64,000 bases of DNA from CAYPGT01 sp964512985 (GTDB lineage: Bacteria; Cyanobacteriota; Vampirovibrionia; LMEP-6097), in contig CAZELI010000004.1 of assembly GCA_964512985.1 (NCBI GenBank), positions 1 through 64,000 on the forward strand, in the 5' to 3' direction. The translations under genes were made by a program, and so were the position numbers. The notes under the pieces were generated by a model. That model searched no databases, was not told where the DNA came from, and saw only the letters and a list, made by a program, of their open reading frames with translations. Below, piece by piece: positions 51,879 through 60,664 of this stretch; the stretch's first letter is position 1, and every line of letters starts with the position of its first letter.

Positions 51879-52020
51879 AAATCTCTTTTTATATTGTATG
51901 GTTCCGCGCCTTCGGCGCGGTTTGTCCTGCGGACGGCTAATTTTTATCTTCATTATAAGCCGCGCGCAGCGCAACCGCCGCGAAGCGGCGGAACCCATAA
52001 TCTATCCTCGTTAGAGATTT
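51879..52020. repeat. Palindromic repeat family C, copy 3 (inverted)
   Basis: The best-preserved copy: 142 bases with perfect eight-base terminal inverted repeats AAATCTCT/AGAGATTT around the GC-rich hairpins CGCGCCTTCGGCGCG, GTCCTGCGGAC and CGCCGCGAAGCGGCG. It lies in reverse orientation relative to copies at 35.7 and 53.3 kb. Confidence 0.85.
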
Positions 52021-52052
52021 TAAGTAAAAATATAAGTTAAGTAATTGCGTTT

Positions 52053-53216
52053 CTAAACAAGCTCAACTATAGTCGCAATCCCTTGTCCAAAGCCAATACA
52101 CATAGAAAGTAGTCCACGTTTTTTGCCGCGTCTTTCTAGCTCATTGACTAGGGTTGTAAGAATTCTTGCACCAGAACAACCTAATGGATGACCTAGAGCA
52201 ATAGCACCACCATTAACGTTAAGCTTGTCCATTGGTATATTAAGTTCTTTTACAGCTGCAAGTACTACTGAAGCAAAGGCTTCATTGATCTCTACTAGAT
52301 CAATGTCATTCATAGTCATACCCGTAAGCTCTAGAACTTTCTTGATAGAAGGAATAGGTCCAGTGAGTTGTATCTCTGGATCAGTTCCGCAAACATAAGT
52401 TCTAATAATTTTAGCTCTTGCTTTGAGATTATACTTCTGTAGAGCTTTCTTGCTAGCTACTATTACTGCAGCAGCTCCGTCAGTGATTTGAGAAGCGCTC
52501 GCTGCTGTAACTACACCACCATCTTTAAACGGCGTTGGTAGAGTTGACATCTTAGCCTTATCGATTTGTCCGCGTATACCTTCATCCTTATCTACTAAAC
52601 CGAAACTCGGTGTCTGTACTGGAATGATTTCATTCTTGAAGTAGCCTTTCTCTTGCGCTGCGAAGGCTTTCTTGTGAGATTCGATACTAAAATCATCAAG
52701 CTCATCTCTAGTAAATCCCCATTTCTCTGCAATCATCTCTGCTGATTGACCCATAGACTTAACTGAATATTTTTTTAAATAATTTTCTGAGAGTGTAGTG
52801 CCTTGATTTGGTGACATAGGTAATGGCAAACCATCTATGCCCATTGGCACTCTGCTCATATGCTCTACACCACCAGCAATAATCAGATCATAATCACCTG
52901 CACGAATTGCCTGCGAAGCGAACTCAATAGATTGCATACCTGAGCTGCACATTCTATTGATTTGCACACCTGGAACAGATTCATCTAATGCCATTAAAGC
53001 AATTAATCTTGCGATGTTCATGCCTTGCTCTCCTACTGGAGTAACGCAACCATAAATTAAATCTTCAACAACTTTCGGGTCTAATTTATTTCTTTCTATA
53101 AGAGCTTTAACTGGAACCGCTCCTAAATCTACTGGATGGATTTCTGATAGTGAGCAACCCATCTTGCCTCTACCCATAGGCGTTCTTACTAAATCAACAA
53201 TATATGCTTCTGACAT
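52053..53216 (-). CDS. Acetyl-CoA acyltransferase (thiolase)
   Basis: A 387-residue thiolase. The nucleophilic cysteine is in INRMCSSGMQSI, with GGAIALGHPLGCSGARI and the C-terminal cysteine in CIGFGQGIA. The frame is open from 53249, but I chose the ATG at 53216 (MSEAYIVDLVRTP), where thiolases normally begin; a TATATA box lies six bases upstream. It could work in fatty acid breakdown or acetoacetyl-CoA formation. No partner beta-oxidation gene is adjacent. Confidence 0.93.
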   Translation of the reverse strand: MSEAYIVDLVRTPMGRGKMGCSLSEIHPVDLGAVPVKALIERNKLDPKVVEDLIYGCVTPVGEQGMNIARLIALMALDESVPGVQINRMCSSGMQSIEFASQAIRAGDYDLIIAGGVEHMSRVPMGIDGLPLPMSPNQGTTLSENYLKKYSVKSMGQSAEMIAEKWGFTRDELDDFSIESHKKAFAAQEKGYFKNEIIPVQTPSFGLVDKDEGIRGQIDKAKMSTLPTPFKDGGVVTAASASQITDGAAAVIVASKKALQKYNLKARAKIIRTYVCGTDPEIQLTGPIPSIKKVLELTGMTMNDIDLVEINEAFASVVLAAVKELNIPMDKLNVNGGAIALGHPLGCSGARILTTLVNELERRGKKRGLLSMCIGFGQGIATIVELV

Positions 53217-53319
53217 ATTGTTTATATACCCGCGCGCATAGCCAGGCAATAACTAATGTTTAACCTAATAGCATCAAGAGTATTATCTGCATGAGATTGT
53301 TAATGAACTAGTAATTTTA

Positions 53320-53450
53320 AAATCCTTCAAACCAGGTTGGGGTCAGTTCCGCCGCTGCGCGGCGGTTGCGCTGCGCGCGGCTTAATAAAGTTTATCAGCC
53401 GTCCGCAGGACAACCGCGCCGAAGGCGCGGAACCATAAATAATGAGATTT
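53320..53450. repeat. Palindromic repeat family C, copy 4
   Basis: A 131-base unit with imperfect terminal inverted repeats (AAATCCTT / TGAGATTT) and the same hairpin order as copy 1. An open frame reading into the CBS-domain gene begins inside it but is probably not used. Confidence 0.8.
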
Positions 53451-53525
53451 AGAATTAAAGTATTATTTGATAAGTATCTAATTAATAATATTATGACCAA
53501 CTTCAAGGGTATAATTTTAGTAACT

Positions 53526-54056
53526 ATGACATCAGAATCAATAGAAGAAGAAATGAAAATAATGACTGAGGATACTCTCAATAGCGGTAATATAGCTGCT
53601 GGTATTGATATAGAAGATCCTATTAGAGTTCTTCAATTAGATCATGTGATTTCTGTTAAAACTGGCACATTACTTGCAGACGTTGTTAAAACTTTAAATA
53701 GCAATCATATTGGTTGTGTAACTATAGTAGATAACTCTGGAGCTACAGTGGGTATTTTTACTGAGAGAGATATACTCAGAAAAATTATTGGTAAGAACTT
53801 AGATCTAAGTAAAGAAACAGTTGATACTTATATGACCCCTAATCCAGAAGTGCTTTCAGAAAACGATCCTATTGCATTTGCTCTGAATCGTATGTCTGGT
53901 GGTGGTTTTAGACATATACCTATCAGCAGAAATAACGAAGTGAAATTTATGCTTTCTATTAAAGACATCGTTGATCAAATTGCAATTACTTATCGTAAGA
54001 AAGTTCTGAACCTGCCGCCAGATCTGAAACAACAAACGTCGCAATATGGCGGATAG
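53526..54056 (+). CDS. CBS-domain pair protein
   Basis: A 176-residue protein made of two CBS domains (VKTGTLLADVVKTLNSNHIGC, then VGIFTERDILRKI; and YMTPNPEVLSENDPIAFALNR, then GGFRHIPI). CBS pairs bind adenine nucleotides and act as energy or ligand sensors. The frame is open from 53442, but TATAAT lies ten bases before the ATG at 53526, so I start there. No partner enzyme is fused. Confidence 0.85.
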   Translation: MTSESIEEEMKIMTEDTLNSGNIAAGIDIEDPIRVLQLDHVISVKTGTLLADVVKTLNSNHIGCVTIVDNSGATVGIFTERDILRKIIGKNLDLSKETVDTYMTPNPEVLSENDPIAFALNRMSGGGFRHIPISRNNEVKFMLSIKDIVDQIAITYRKKVLNLPPDLKQQTSQYGG

Positions 54057-54059
54057 TTT

Positions 54060-54170
54060 CGTCATCCTGAGGAGCAACCGTAGGTTGCGACGTAAGGATC
54101 CACTACTACGAATAGTCTATTAATAAGAGTGGATCCTTACGGTCGGGCTTCGCCCTCCCTCAGGATGACG
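54060..54170. repeat. Palindromic repeat family A, copy 3
   Basis: CGTCATCCTGAGGAGC to CAGGATGACG, with inner TAAGGATCCACT/AGTGGATCCTTA arms and a loop containing CTACGAATAGTCTATTA that copy 2 shares. It fills the gap between the convergent CBS gene and the mutL-like gene. Confidence 0.88.
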
Positions 54171-54188
54171 AATTTGATTGCTCGATTA

Positions 54189-56090
54189 TTATAACGGTCT
54201 TTTAAACACTATATCCCCAATTTTTAATTCCGCTTTATCCCAATTGTTGACGGGTTTTGGAGTCCAGGTTTTGGAAGCAAGGCTGTTGGATTTTTGGATA
54301 TTACATTCTTGGCAGCAAGCATATAAATTACGGGTGTCTTTGTTTAATTCAGGAAACTTAGAGGCTGGTAAGTGATGATCGTAGCTTGCTAAATGGCTAT
54401 TTAATAAAGCAGGGTCAGAACACTTACTTAGAGCTTGTTTCACAGTATTAGGATGCAATAATAATTTGCCGCAATAAACACAAGTGTAATGATCTTTCTG
54501 CCAGATTTCTTCTAACTGTTGTAGATTAGGTTTGGATTGAGGTCTAGAACTAAGAGTTTTATTCGCTTTAACTTTGAAATTAGTTTCTAATAGTTCTCGT
54601 TTAAGTATGTCTTGTCCTAAGCTATGTAAGAAGGCTAGATAGCTCTCCTTAAGCCAGTTCTCACCGATAAAGTCCCCTCTGATAATTACTGATTGTTCGT
54701 TAGATTCTGGATCATTAATGACAATCTCGAAATTAGTTTTATTGCCAAGAGAGTTGATTATAGTTTTCAATCCCTTCGTTAAAGTGATAGAAATATCGAC
54801 AGAGCCAAACCTAGAAATAAATTTCCTCGCGTCTGCGCTTAGTCTATCTTCTGGTGATGAATAAACAAAGTCATCACGATAGCTTTTTCGAGGTTCTAGA
54901 TCGTTGAAGTTTTCATCTACTAGTTCCATCGCGACCTCTTCTTGAACGGTTTTTAGGATGCTCGATTTAAAATTTAGGTCGTTTTTATTGGCACGTAAGT
55001 AATGTTCACTGTTACTGATTAAAGCACTATTGAAACTACTATCGGCTAAGCTAGTTTGACTTAGCTCATAATCTTTCATGCTAGGTTGGAATGATTTATT
55101 AGATTGATAATGACTGTCAGAGAGTGCTTTGGCTACCGCATCACCTACAAGAGTATATATTTTATTGGTTTCGTGATATTTTACTTCCTGTTTATTAGGA
55201 TGAACATTTACATCCACATCTTCCTTAGGTAATTCTAGATGTATTACAGCGATGGGGTATTTTCCAGTACCTAGTATATCCTTGTAGACCGCTTCTACAG
55301 CGGAACGAAGGATGTAACACTTGAGGATGCGATTGTTTACTATAGTGAATATTCCGCGTTTGTCAGAGCGGAAGACGTAAGCCTTACTACTATAGCCAGT
55401 AACTTTAAGAGGTCCTCTTGAAAGACTAACTTCTACTAATCCATCACAGATCTCATCAGAGAAGATCTCCGCTAAGACTGTTTTAATATTATTACTCCCA
55501 GAAGTTTTAAGGTTGGATTTGTGATCTATAGTTAAGCTGAAAGCCACTGCTGGATTAGCAATAGCTAAAGATCTTACTGTATCGATAATATTAGTACGTT
55601 CTTTATTATTAGATTTAAGAAACTTAAGTCTGGCAGGTGTATTGAAGAAAAGATCATCTATAACTATATTGGTACCATTACTAGCACCTGTCATAGTGAT
55701 ATCTTCTTTACCGTTTTCTATATAAATTTTAGTTGCGTGCTTATCTTCTTTTCTTTTACTAATACAAGTTAGTTTAGATACGGCTGCAATACTAGCGAGC
55801 GCTTCACCGCGAAAGCCATTAGTCATTAAGGCATGTAAATCTTCTATAGTGGAGATCTTACTAGTGGCATGACGTTTAAAAGCCAGAGATAATTCATCAG
55901 GAGAGATACCAGAACCATTATCTACAACTTGGATCTTAAGTAATTGCTTAGAAACATCTATGTCTATCTTGCTAGCTTGGGCATCTATGCTATTCTCTAC
56001 TAATTCTTTAATGATCGAACTAGGGCCTTCTACGACTTCACCTGCAGCGATTTGATTAGCGATATGTTCAGGCAATACTATAATTGGCAC
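54189..56090 (-). CDS. mutL: MutL-like mismatch repair ATPase fused to HNH nuclease
   Basis: About 633 residues. The N-terminal 330 residues are a regular MutL GHKL ATPase and transducer (VLPEHIANQIAAGEV, KELVENSIDA, VDNGSGI, GFRGEALASI, NVHPNKQEV). The usual C-terminal dimerisation domain with DQHAAHER-like motif is not recognisable. Instead the last 100 residues are an HNH nuclease: CVYCG, YDHHLPAS, NLYACCQECN. The frame opens at 56120 inside a palindromic repeat; I chose the GTG at 56090, with TAAAAT seven bases upstream. It presumably nicks DNA in mismatch repair using a different nuclease. Confidence 0.88.
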   Translation of the reverse strand: MPIIVLPEHIANQIAAGEVVEGPSSIIKELVENSIDAQASKIDIDVSKQLLKIQVVDNGSGISPDELSLAFKRHATSKISTIEDLHALMTNGFRGEALASIAAVSKLTCISKRKEDKHATKIYIENGKEDITMTGASNGTNIVIDDLFFNTPARLKFLKSNNKERTNIIDTVRSLAIANPAVAFSLTIDHKSNLKTSGSNNIKTVLAEIFSDEICDGLVEVSLSRGPLKVTGYSSKAYVFRSDKRGIFTIVNNRILKCYILRSAVEAVYKDILGTGKYPIAVIHLELPKEDVDVNVHPNKQEVKYHETNKIYTLVGDAVAKALSDSHYQSNKSFQPSMKDYELSQTSLADSSFNSALISNSEHYLRANKNDLNFKSSILKTVQEEVAMELVDENFNDLEPRKSYRDDFVYSSPEDRLSADARKFISRFGSVDISITLTKGLKTIINSLGNKTNFEIVINDPESNEQSVIIRGDFIGENWLKESYLAFLHSLGQDILKRELLETNFKVKANKTLSSRPQSKPNLQQLEEIWQKDHYTCVYCGKLLLHPNTVKQALSKCSDPALLNSHLASYDHHLPASKFPELNKDTRNLYACCQECNIQKSNSLASKTWTPKPVNNWDKAELKIGDIVFKRPL

Positions 56091-56097
56091 AATATTA

Positions 56098-56103
56098 ATT
56101 TTA
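56098..56103 (-). promoter_or_regulatory. -10 box of mutL-like gene
   Basis: TAAAAT on the minus strand, preceded by GC and followed by seven bases to a GTG. It supports the GTG at 56090 over the ATG within the repeat. Confidence 0.5.
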
Positions 56104-56114
56104 GCGTAAATGCA

Positions 56115-56229
56115 CGTCATCCTGAGGAGCCTACGAAGTAGGCGACGTCAGGATCCACTTCTCATAAAGTTACTTTCAATAAATAGTGGATCCTTACGTC
56201 GCAACCTACGGTTGCTCCTCAGGATGACG
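56115..56229. repeat. Palindromic repeat family A, copy 4
   Basis: CGTCATCCTGAGGAGCC to CTCCTCAGGATGACG with inner AGGATCCACT/AGTGGATCCTTA arms. It lies between the divergent mutL-like and uvrB genes, upstream of both promoters. Confidence 0.88.
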
Positions 56230-56250
56230 GGATTTGAATACTCTGCTTGC

Positions 56251-56256
56251 TATAAT
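56251..56256 (+). promoter_or_regulatory. Extended -10 box of uvrB
   Basis: TGCTATAAT, an extended -10 element, ends seven bases before GTG at 56264. This predicts a leaderless uvrB message starting at or next to that GTG. Confidence 0.55.
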
Positions 56257-56263
56257 TTCTATA

Positions 56264-58357
56264 GTGCCTAATATAGAGACCAAACATCAGTTCAAAGTTA
56301 CTAGTAAGTTTAAACCTGCTGGCGAGCAGCCGCATGCAATAGCAGAGATCTCTGAGAGAATAGATCAAGGTGTAAATAAACAAATTTTGTTAGGAATCAC
56401 TGGATCAGGTAAAACTTTTACGGTGGCTAATATTATAGAGAAAACTCAGAAACCAGCACTGGTATTGGCTCATAACAAAACTCTAGCTGGACAGCTTTGT
56501 AATGAGTTTAAAGAGTTTTTCCCAGAGAATAAGGTAGAGTATTTTATTAGTTATTATGATTATTATCAACCAGAGAGCTATATCCCACACTCTGACACAT
56601 ATATAGAGAAGACAGCGAAGGTTAATGATGATATAGATAGATTGCGCTATTCCACGACTAGAGCGATTTTTGAGCGTAATGATGTGATAGTAGTAGCTTC
56701 TGTGAGTTGCATTTATGGTCTAGGTATTCCAGAGCTATATTATGAATCGGCTATTAGTTTAGAGATAGGCATGGAAATAGATCTCAAGCGCTTCTTAGAT
56801 AAATTAGTAGCAGTTCAATATAGGCGTAATGATATTCAGTTAGCGCGTGGTTTATTTAGGGTCCGAGGCGAGATAGTAGAAATTCACCAACCTGATGAAG
56901 AAAGGATCTTACGTATAGAATTCTTTGGTGATGAGATAGAAAGGTTATCTCATCTGGATCCTCTGACAGGTGAGATTCTTGAAACTCTGGATAGCGTAAA
57001 GGTCTTTCCTGCTAAGCATTATGTCACTGATGAAGAGACCTTAGAGAAAGCGATTGAGCAGATCGAGAAAGAATTGCATGAACGATTAAACGAATTGAAA
57101 AAATATGGTAAGGATGTAGAGGCTCAAAGATTATTACAAAGAACTAAATATGATATCGAGATGATGCGTGAAGTCGGTTATTGTACGGGCATTGAAAACT
57201 ATTCCAGAATATTAGAGAATAGGGCTCCAGGCACTGCGCCGCAGGTGCTAATCGATTATATGAACCGTCGTTATGGTGAGGATGGTTGGACTTGTTTTAT
57301 AGATGAATCACATATGACCTTACCTCAGTTAAGAGCTATGTATCATGGGGATTTTAGTCGTAAGTCAGTATTAGTAGATTATGGATTCCGTTTACCATGC
57401 GCTATAGACAATAGACCGCTTAAATATGATGAGTTTAGTGCGCGAGTTAAGAATATTGTTTACATCTCTGCTACACCTGGTAATGAAGAATTAGAAGCTT
57501 GCCCTAATCCAACAGAATTAATCATTCGTCCGACTGGACTCTTAGATCCAGTGTTAGAGATAGTTCCGACTACAGGACAAATAGACCGCTTAATGGAAGA
57601 GATTAATCTTAATATTAATAAGAAATTGAATCTTGAACAATGTGACATAGATCCAGGTACCTATTACCCTAAAAATGAAAAAGTTATTGTTAATACTTTG
57701 ACTAAAAAAATGGCAGAAGATTTAAGTGAGTATTTGTTCGAGCATGATATTAAAGCTAGATACTTACATAGTGAAATTAAATCCTTAGAGAGAATGAAGA
57801 TACTTAATGATCTACGAAAGGATGAATATGATGTACTTGTGGGTGTTAATCTTCTCAGGGAAGGTATTGATCTTCCAGAGGTATCCTTGGTTTGCATTAT
57901 GGATGCTGATAAAGAGGGCTTCTTAAGAAATCATCGTACTTTAATTCAGATGATTGGTCGTGCAGCGCGTAACGTCAATGCTAGGGTATTGCTGTTCGCT
58001 GATAGGATCACAGATAGCATGGCTAAAGCAATAGATGAAACTAATAGACGAAGAGAATTGCAAATTCAATACAACTTAGAGCATGATATCACTCCTAAGA
58101 CTATTCTTAAGTCGGTTTCTAATCCACTTCTGGAGGCTTTTGATAAACTTGATGAAGAAGAGAGAGTAGCAGCTGATGCGTTAATGCAAAGCATCTCTAA
58201 TAAACCTATTGGACAAATGTCTAAGAAAGATTTAATTCGTGCGATTGATCGTATGGAAGAAGAGATGCATAATTCTGCTAAGCTTTTAGACTTTGAGAAT
58301 GCTGCTAAATATAGAGATCAATTAAGATCATTGCGTGAAAAGTTAGAGGAGAAATGA
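56264..58357 (+). CDS. uvrB: Excinuclease ABC subunit B
   Basis: About 697 residues of UvrB, the damage-verifying helicase-like protein of nucleotide excision repair. Visible are FKPAGEQPHAIAEI, Walker A GITGSGKT, the beta-hairpin region YYDYYQPESYIP, IDESHMTLPQ, the C-terminal helicase motifs (GVNLLREGIDLPEV, RAARN) and the final UVR motif. The frame is open from a TTG at 56234, but the extended -10 box before the GTG at 56264 favours the later start. It is divergent from the mutL-like gene, giving a DNA-repair pair. Confidence 0.95.
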   Translation: MPNIETKHQFKVTSKFKPAGEQPHAIAEISERIDQGVNKQILLGITGSGKTFTVANIIEKTQKPALVLAHNKTLAGQLCNEFKEFFPENKVEYFISYYDYYQPESYIPHSDTYIEKTAKVNDDIDRLRYSTTRAIFERNDVIVVASVSCIYGLGIPELYYESAISLEIGMEIDLKRFLDKLVAVQYRRNDIQLARGLFRVRGEIVEIHQPDEERILRIEFFGDEIERLSHLDPLTGEILETLDSVKVFPAKHYVTDEETLEKAIEQIEKELHERLNELKKYGKDVEAQRLLQRTKYDIEMMREVGYCTGIENYSRILENRAPGTAPQVLIDYMNRRYGEDGWTCFIDESHMTLPQLRAMYHGDFSRKSVLVDYGFRLPCAIDNRPLKYDEFSARVKNIVYISATPGNEELEACPNPTELIIRPTGLLDPVLEIVPTTGQIDRLMEEINLNINKKLNLEQCDIDPGTYYPKNEKVIVNTLTKKMAEDLSEYLFEHDIKARYLHSEIKSLERMKILNDLRKDEYDVLVGVNLLREGIDLPEVSLVCIMDADKEGFLRNHRTLIQMIGRAARNVNARVLLFADRITDSMAKAIDETNRRRELQIQYNLEHDITPKTILKSVSNPLLEAFDKLDEEERVAADALMQSISNKPIGQMSKKDLIRAIDRMEEEMHNSAKLLDFENAAKYRDQLRSLREKLEEK

Positions 58358-58375
58358 AATTTTATTCTCAAGAGC

Positions 58376-59137
58376 TTAATCACCTACTCCAGCACCAACT
58401 GGTGCTATCGTTTCTGTTTCCTCTCTAGCATTATCGTTCCTATGGCTACTTCTTTCTGCCTTAGAGCTGCTAGAGTCTTCTTTAGCCGCCGCCGCATCAG
58501 CTGCATTCTTATCTATTAGACTTGATATTTTTTGTAGACCTTCTTTAATTGGATTATAGAAAGTTCTACTTATTAAGCCTGATTGATTTTCATCCTTAGT
58601 TAAATTATCAGCAACAGTTTTAAAGTCAGCGATAAGTTTTGTTATATCTTCGTCTTTGACGGGTTTACCTTCACTTAAACTATCTTGAGCAGAAGCAATC
58701 CTACCAATTAATGACTGCATTTCACTTTGTCGTTCTCTACTCACACCAACCTTCTCTAGCGCGTCCGCTGACGAGATTGCAGCTTCTTCCCTGGCATCGG
58801 CTACTTCAGTCTTAGCTTGGTTTACTTGAGCTAGAGTTGCTTGCCGTTGGGCCTTTAAATCTTGAAGAGCTGCCTGGTCAACTACAGTTTTAGTTTTACC
58901 ACATGCTCCTCCATCCACCTCTTTGGTTGGTGGAGTACCTATCTTTTCATTGACACTATCTAAGTTTAATTGTTTTGTTTCTAGTAAACTTTCTTTGGCA
59001 GAAATTGCATTTTGAGCTTGAGCAGCCTTAGAAGCTGCTAGATCAGAAGCTAAATTTCCATTTGAAATTTCAGAACTTTTAGCACTTACGTCCTGTATAG
59101 CTTGCTTTAATTGTGATTTGATACTTGTTTCTACCAT
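58376..59137 (-). CDS. Coiled-coil protein, paralogue of 61305-62765
   Basis: A 253-residue, alanine-, glutamine- and serine-rich coiled-coil protein without signal peptide. It shares an order of features with the larger paralogue at the start of the cluster: a helical N-terminus, PPTKxV, a glycine-rich turn, KTVVD, a second coiled coil (QVNQAKTEVADAREEA) and EKVGVSRERQSEMQSL. The composition suits an exported filament, needle-tip or translocator-like protein, but I see no specific match. Last of four minus-strand genes. Confidence 0.6.
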   Translation of the reverse strand: MVETSIKSQLKQAIQDVSAKSSEISNGNLASDLAASKAAQAQNAISAKESLLETKQLNLDSVNEKIGTPPTKEVDGGACGKTKTVVDQAALQDLKAQRQATLAQVNQAKTEVADAREEAAISSADALEKVGVSRERQSEMQSLIGRIASAQDSLSEGKPVKDEDITKLIADFKTVADNLTKDENQSGLISRTFYNPIKEGLQKISSLIDKNAADAAAAKEDSSSSKAERSSHRNDNAREETETIAPVGAGVGD

Positions 59138-59149
59138 TATTTCCCGTCC

Positions 59150-60640
59150 CTATGCTTGTCCGTTTGGTACAGCGTCTGCTGCTGATCCTCCTAAGATATC
59201 AGTACTTTGTCTAATCAGACCACGAGCTTGATCTAAAGTTACTGAAGAATTGATACTATTTTTAAACTGAGTAAAGGCATCACTTGATCTACCACTTGTG
59301 TCAGTATTGGTTGGACTAGTGGGACCTCTACCACTATGATCCTCTTGAGGACCAACATAATTATAGATAGTTCCACCTTGATTTAAACCAAGCTCAGTGA
59401 GTGCGTTTTGGCTTCTTTGGATAGCTAATTGATATGACTCAATACCTTTGCCTCTTGGATCTTTTCCTCCGCCTATATCATCAAATGATTCAAAAATTCC
59501 AGTAGGAGTGAAGCGTCCAAAGTTTGCTGAGTTTGGATCTAAATCATATTCCCCTTTTTGAAAACCAGGTACTCCATTATCTTCAGAATAGTGTAGAGGT
59601 GCTGGTGCTTTTCCACTAGCAATATCACTAACATTAGTCTTGAATATTAAATCTACAAACTCTTCTAAATGTGCTTTATTCGTTAAATCATATGGCACAC
59701 TCATTGCATGGCCGTCAGCATCAAACTCGGTCGTAGTCAGTCCACCAGACATTTTTTTTAGTTCATCTACAAATCTAAACTTGACATCTAATAGATCTTT
59801 AAGATCTCCATCTTCAACTTTGGTACCTAAATGACCACTCTCTTTGTCAATTTTAATTAATGGTTCACCTTCTGCACCTTTAATAGGATCGCCATTCTCA
59901 TCCCGAGGTACTTCAAGCATGAAGTAATCATCACCTTCTTTGATAAAAAATTGAGTACCTAATTTTTTACCATCTTTATCTTGAAGTCCTTCTACTTCCA
60001 TGACTCCATCGTTTAGTAGAGCCTTGGCTCCGTCTTGCATGAACTTATCAAAGTTCTGGGTGAATTTTACTTTCAATTCTTGAAGTTGCTTCTCTGATAA
60101 ATTTGGATTTTCGATACCAAGCTCGTTAAGCATTTGTCTTAGAACCTGAATCTTAGCTTCAAACACACGAGATCTAGACATCTCTTTCTGAGCGACTTTG
60201 GCTTCCTGCTTACCCATAATACTATGCCTAGTTGCTTCTTCTAAAGCTTGCTCTGCAAGACCAAGAAGCTTCTTGCCTTGGTTTCTATCAATAGCACCTT
60301 CAGCTACTTTCTCTACGCCTTTAACCATCATCTTGAGTCCTGGACCTTGAACAAAAGGTAGCGCCATCATCGCTGCACCCATAGCAATAAACCCCATTCC
60401 TACACCAGTTTTGATCGAACCAGTCATCATGAAGGTTTGACCTTGTTGTTTATTCTGTTCAGCACCACTAGCCATATATTTAGCTACAGCTTGTTGTCTC
60501 TCTTGACTTTCTTTTGCAACATCTGCAAGAAAAGCACTTTGGTCTTTTAGATCTTGGTAAGATTGAATTGTACCTTCTTGGCTCAATCTACTGTTTGAAC
60601 TAATTGCTTGTGTTGCTTGCTCTTGTATGCTGTTTCCCAT
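59150..60640 (-). CDS. Hypothetical protein with central hydrophobic segment
   Basis: A 496-residue protein. The N-terminus is coiled coil and Gln/Ser-rich; at about residues 72-100 is a hydrophobic, glycine-rich stretch (GMGFIAMGAAMMALPFVQG); more coiled coil follows, then an acidic beta-rich domain (DYFMLEVPRDENGDPIK) and a disordered Ser/Thr-rich C-terminus. The combination of coiled coil plus one hydrophobic hairpin resembles type III secretion translocators in general layout only. A clear AAGGAG ribosome-binding site precedes the ATG. Function unknown. Confidence 0.6.
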   Translation of the reverse strand: MGNSIQEQATQAISSNSRLSQEGTIQSYQDLKDQSAFLADVAKESQERQQAVAKYMASGAEQNKQQGQTFMMTGSIKTGVGMGFIAMGAAMMALPFVQGPGLKMMVKGVEKVAEGAIDRNQGKKLLGLAEQALEEATRHSIMGKQEAKVAQKEMSRSRVFEAKIQVLRQMLNELGIENPNLSEKQLQELKVKFTQNFDKFMQDGAKALLNDGVMEVEGLQDKDGKKLGTQFFIKEGDDYFMLEVPRDENGDPIKGAEGEPLIKIDKESGHLGTKVEDGDLKDLLDVKFRFVDELKKMSGGLTTTEFDADGHAMSVPYDLTNKAHLEEFVDLIFKTNVSDIASGKAPAPLHYSEDNGVPGFQKGEYDLDPNSANFGRFTPTGIFESFDDIGGGKDPRGKGIESYQLAIQRSQNALTELGLNQGGTIYNYVGPQEDHSGRGPTSPTNTDTSGRSSDAFTQFKNSINSSVTLDQARGLIRQSTDILGGSAADAVPNGQA

Positions 60641-60664
60641 GTCTTGCTCCTTGACTAATGTACC

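Noticed and set aside
35685..54170. A CRISPR array made by the recurring palindromes.
   Set aside because: Copies lie kilobases apart with genes between them; no regular spacers and no cas genes.
56118..56120. ATG as start of the mutL-like gene.
   Set aside because: It lies inside a palindromic repeat and upstream of the likely -10 box; the GTG at 56090 fits the family N-terminus better.
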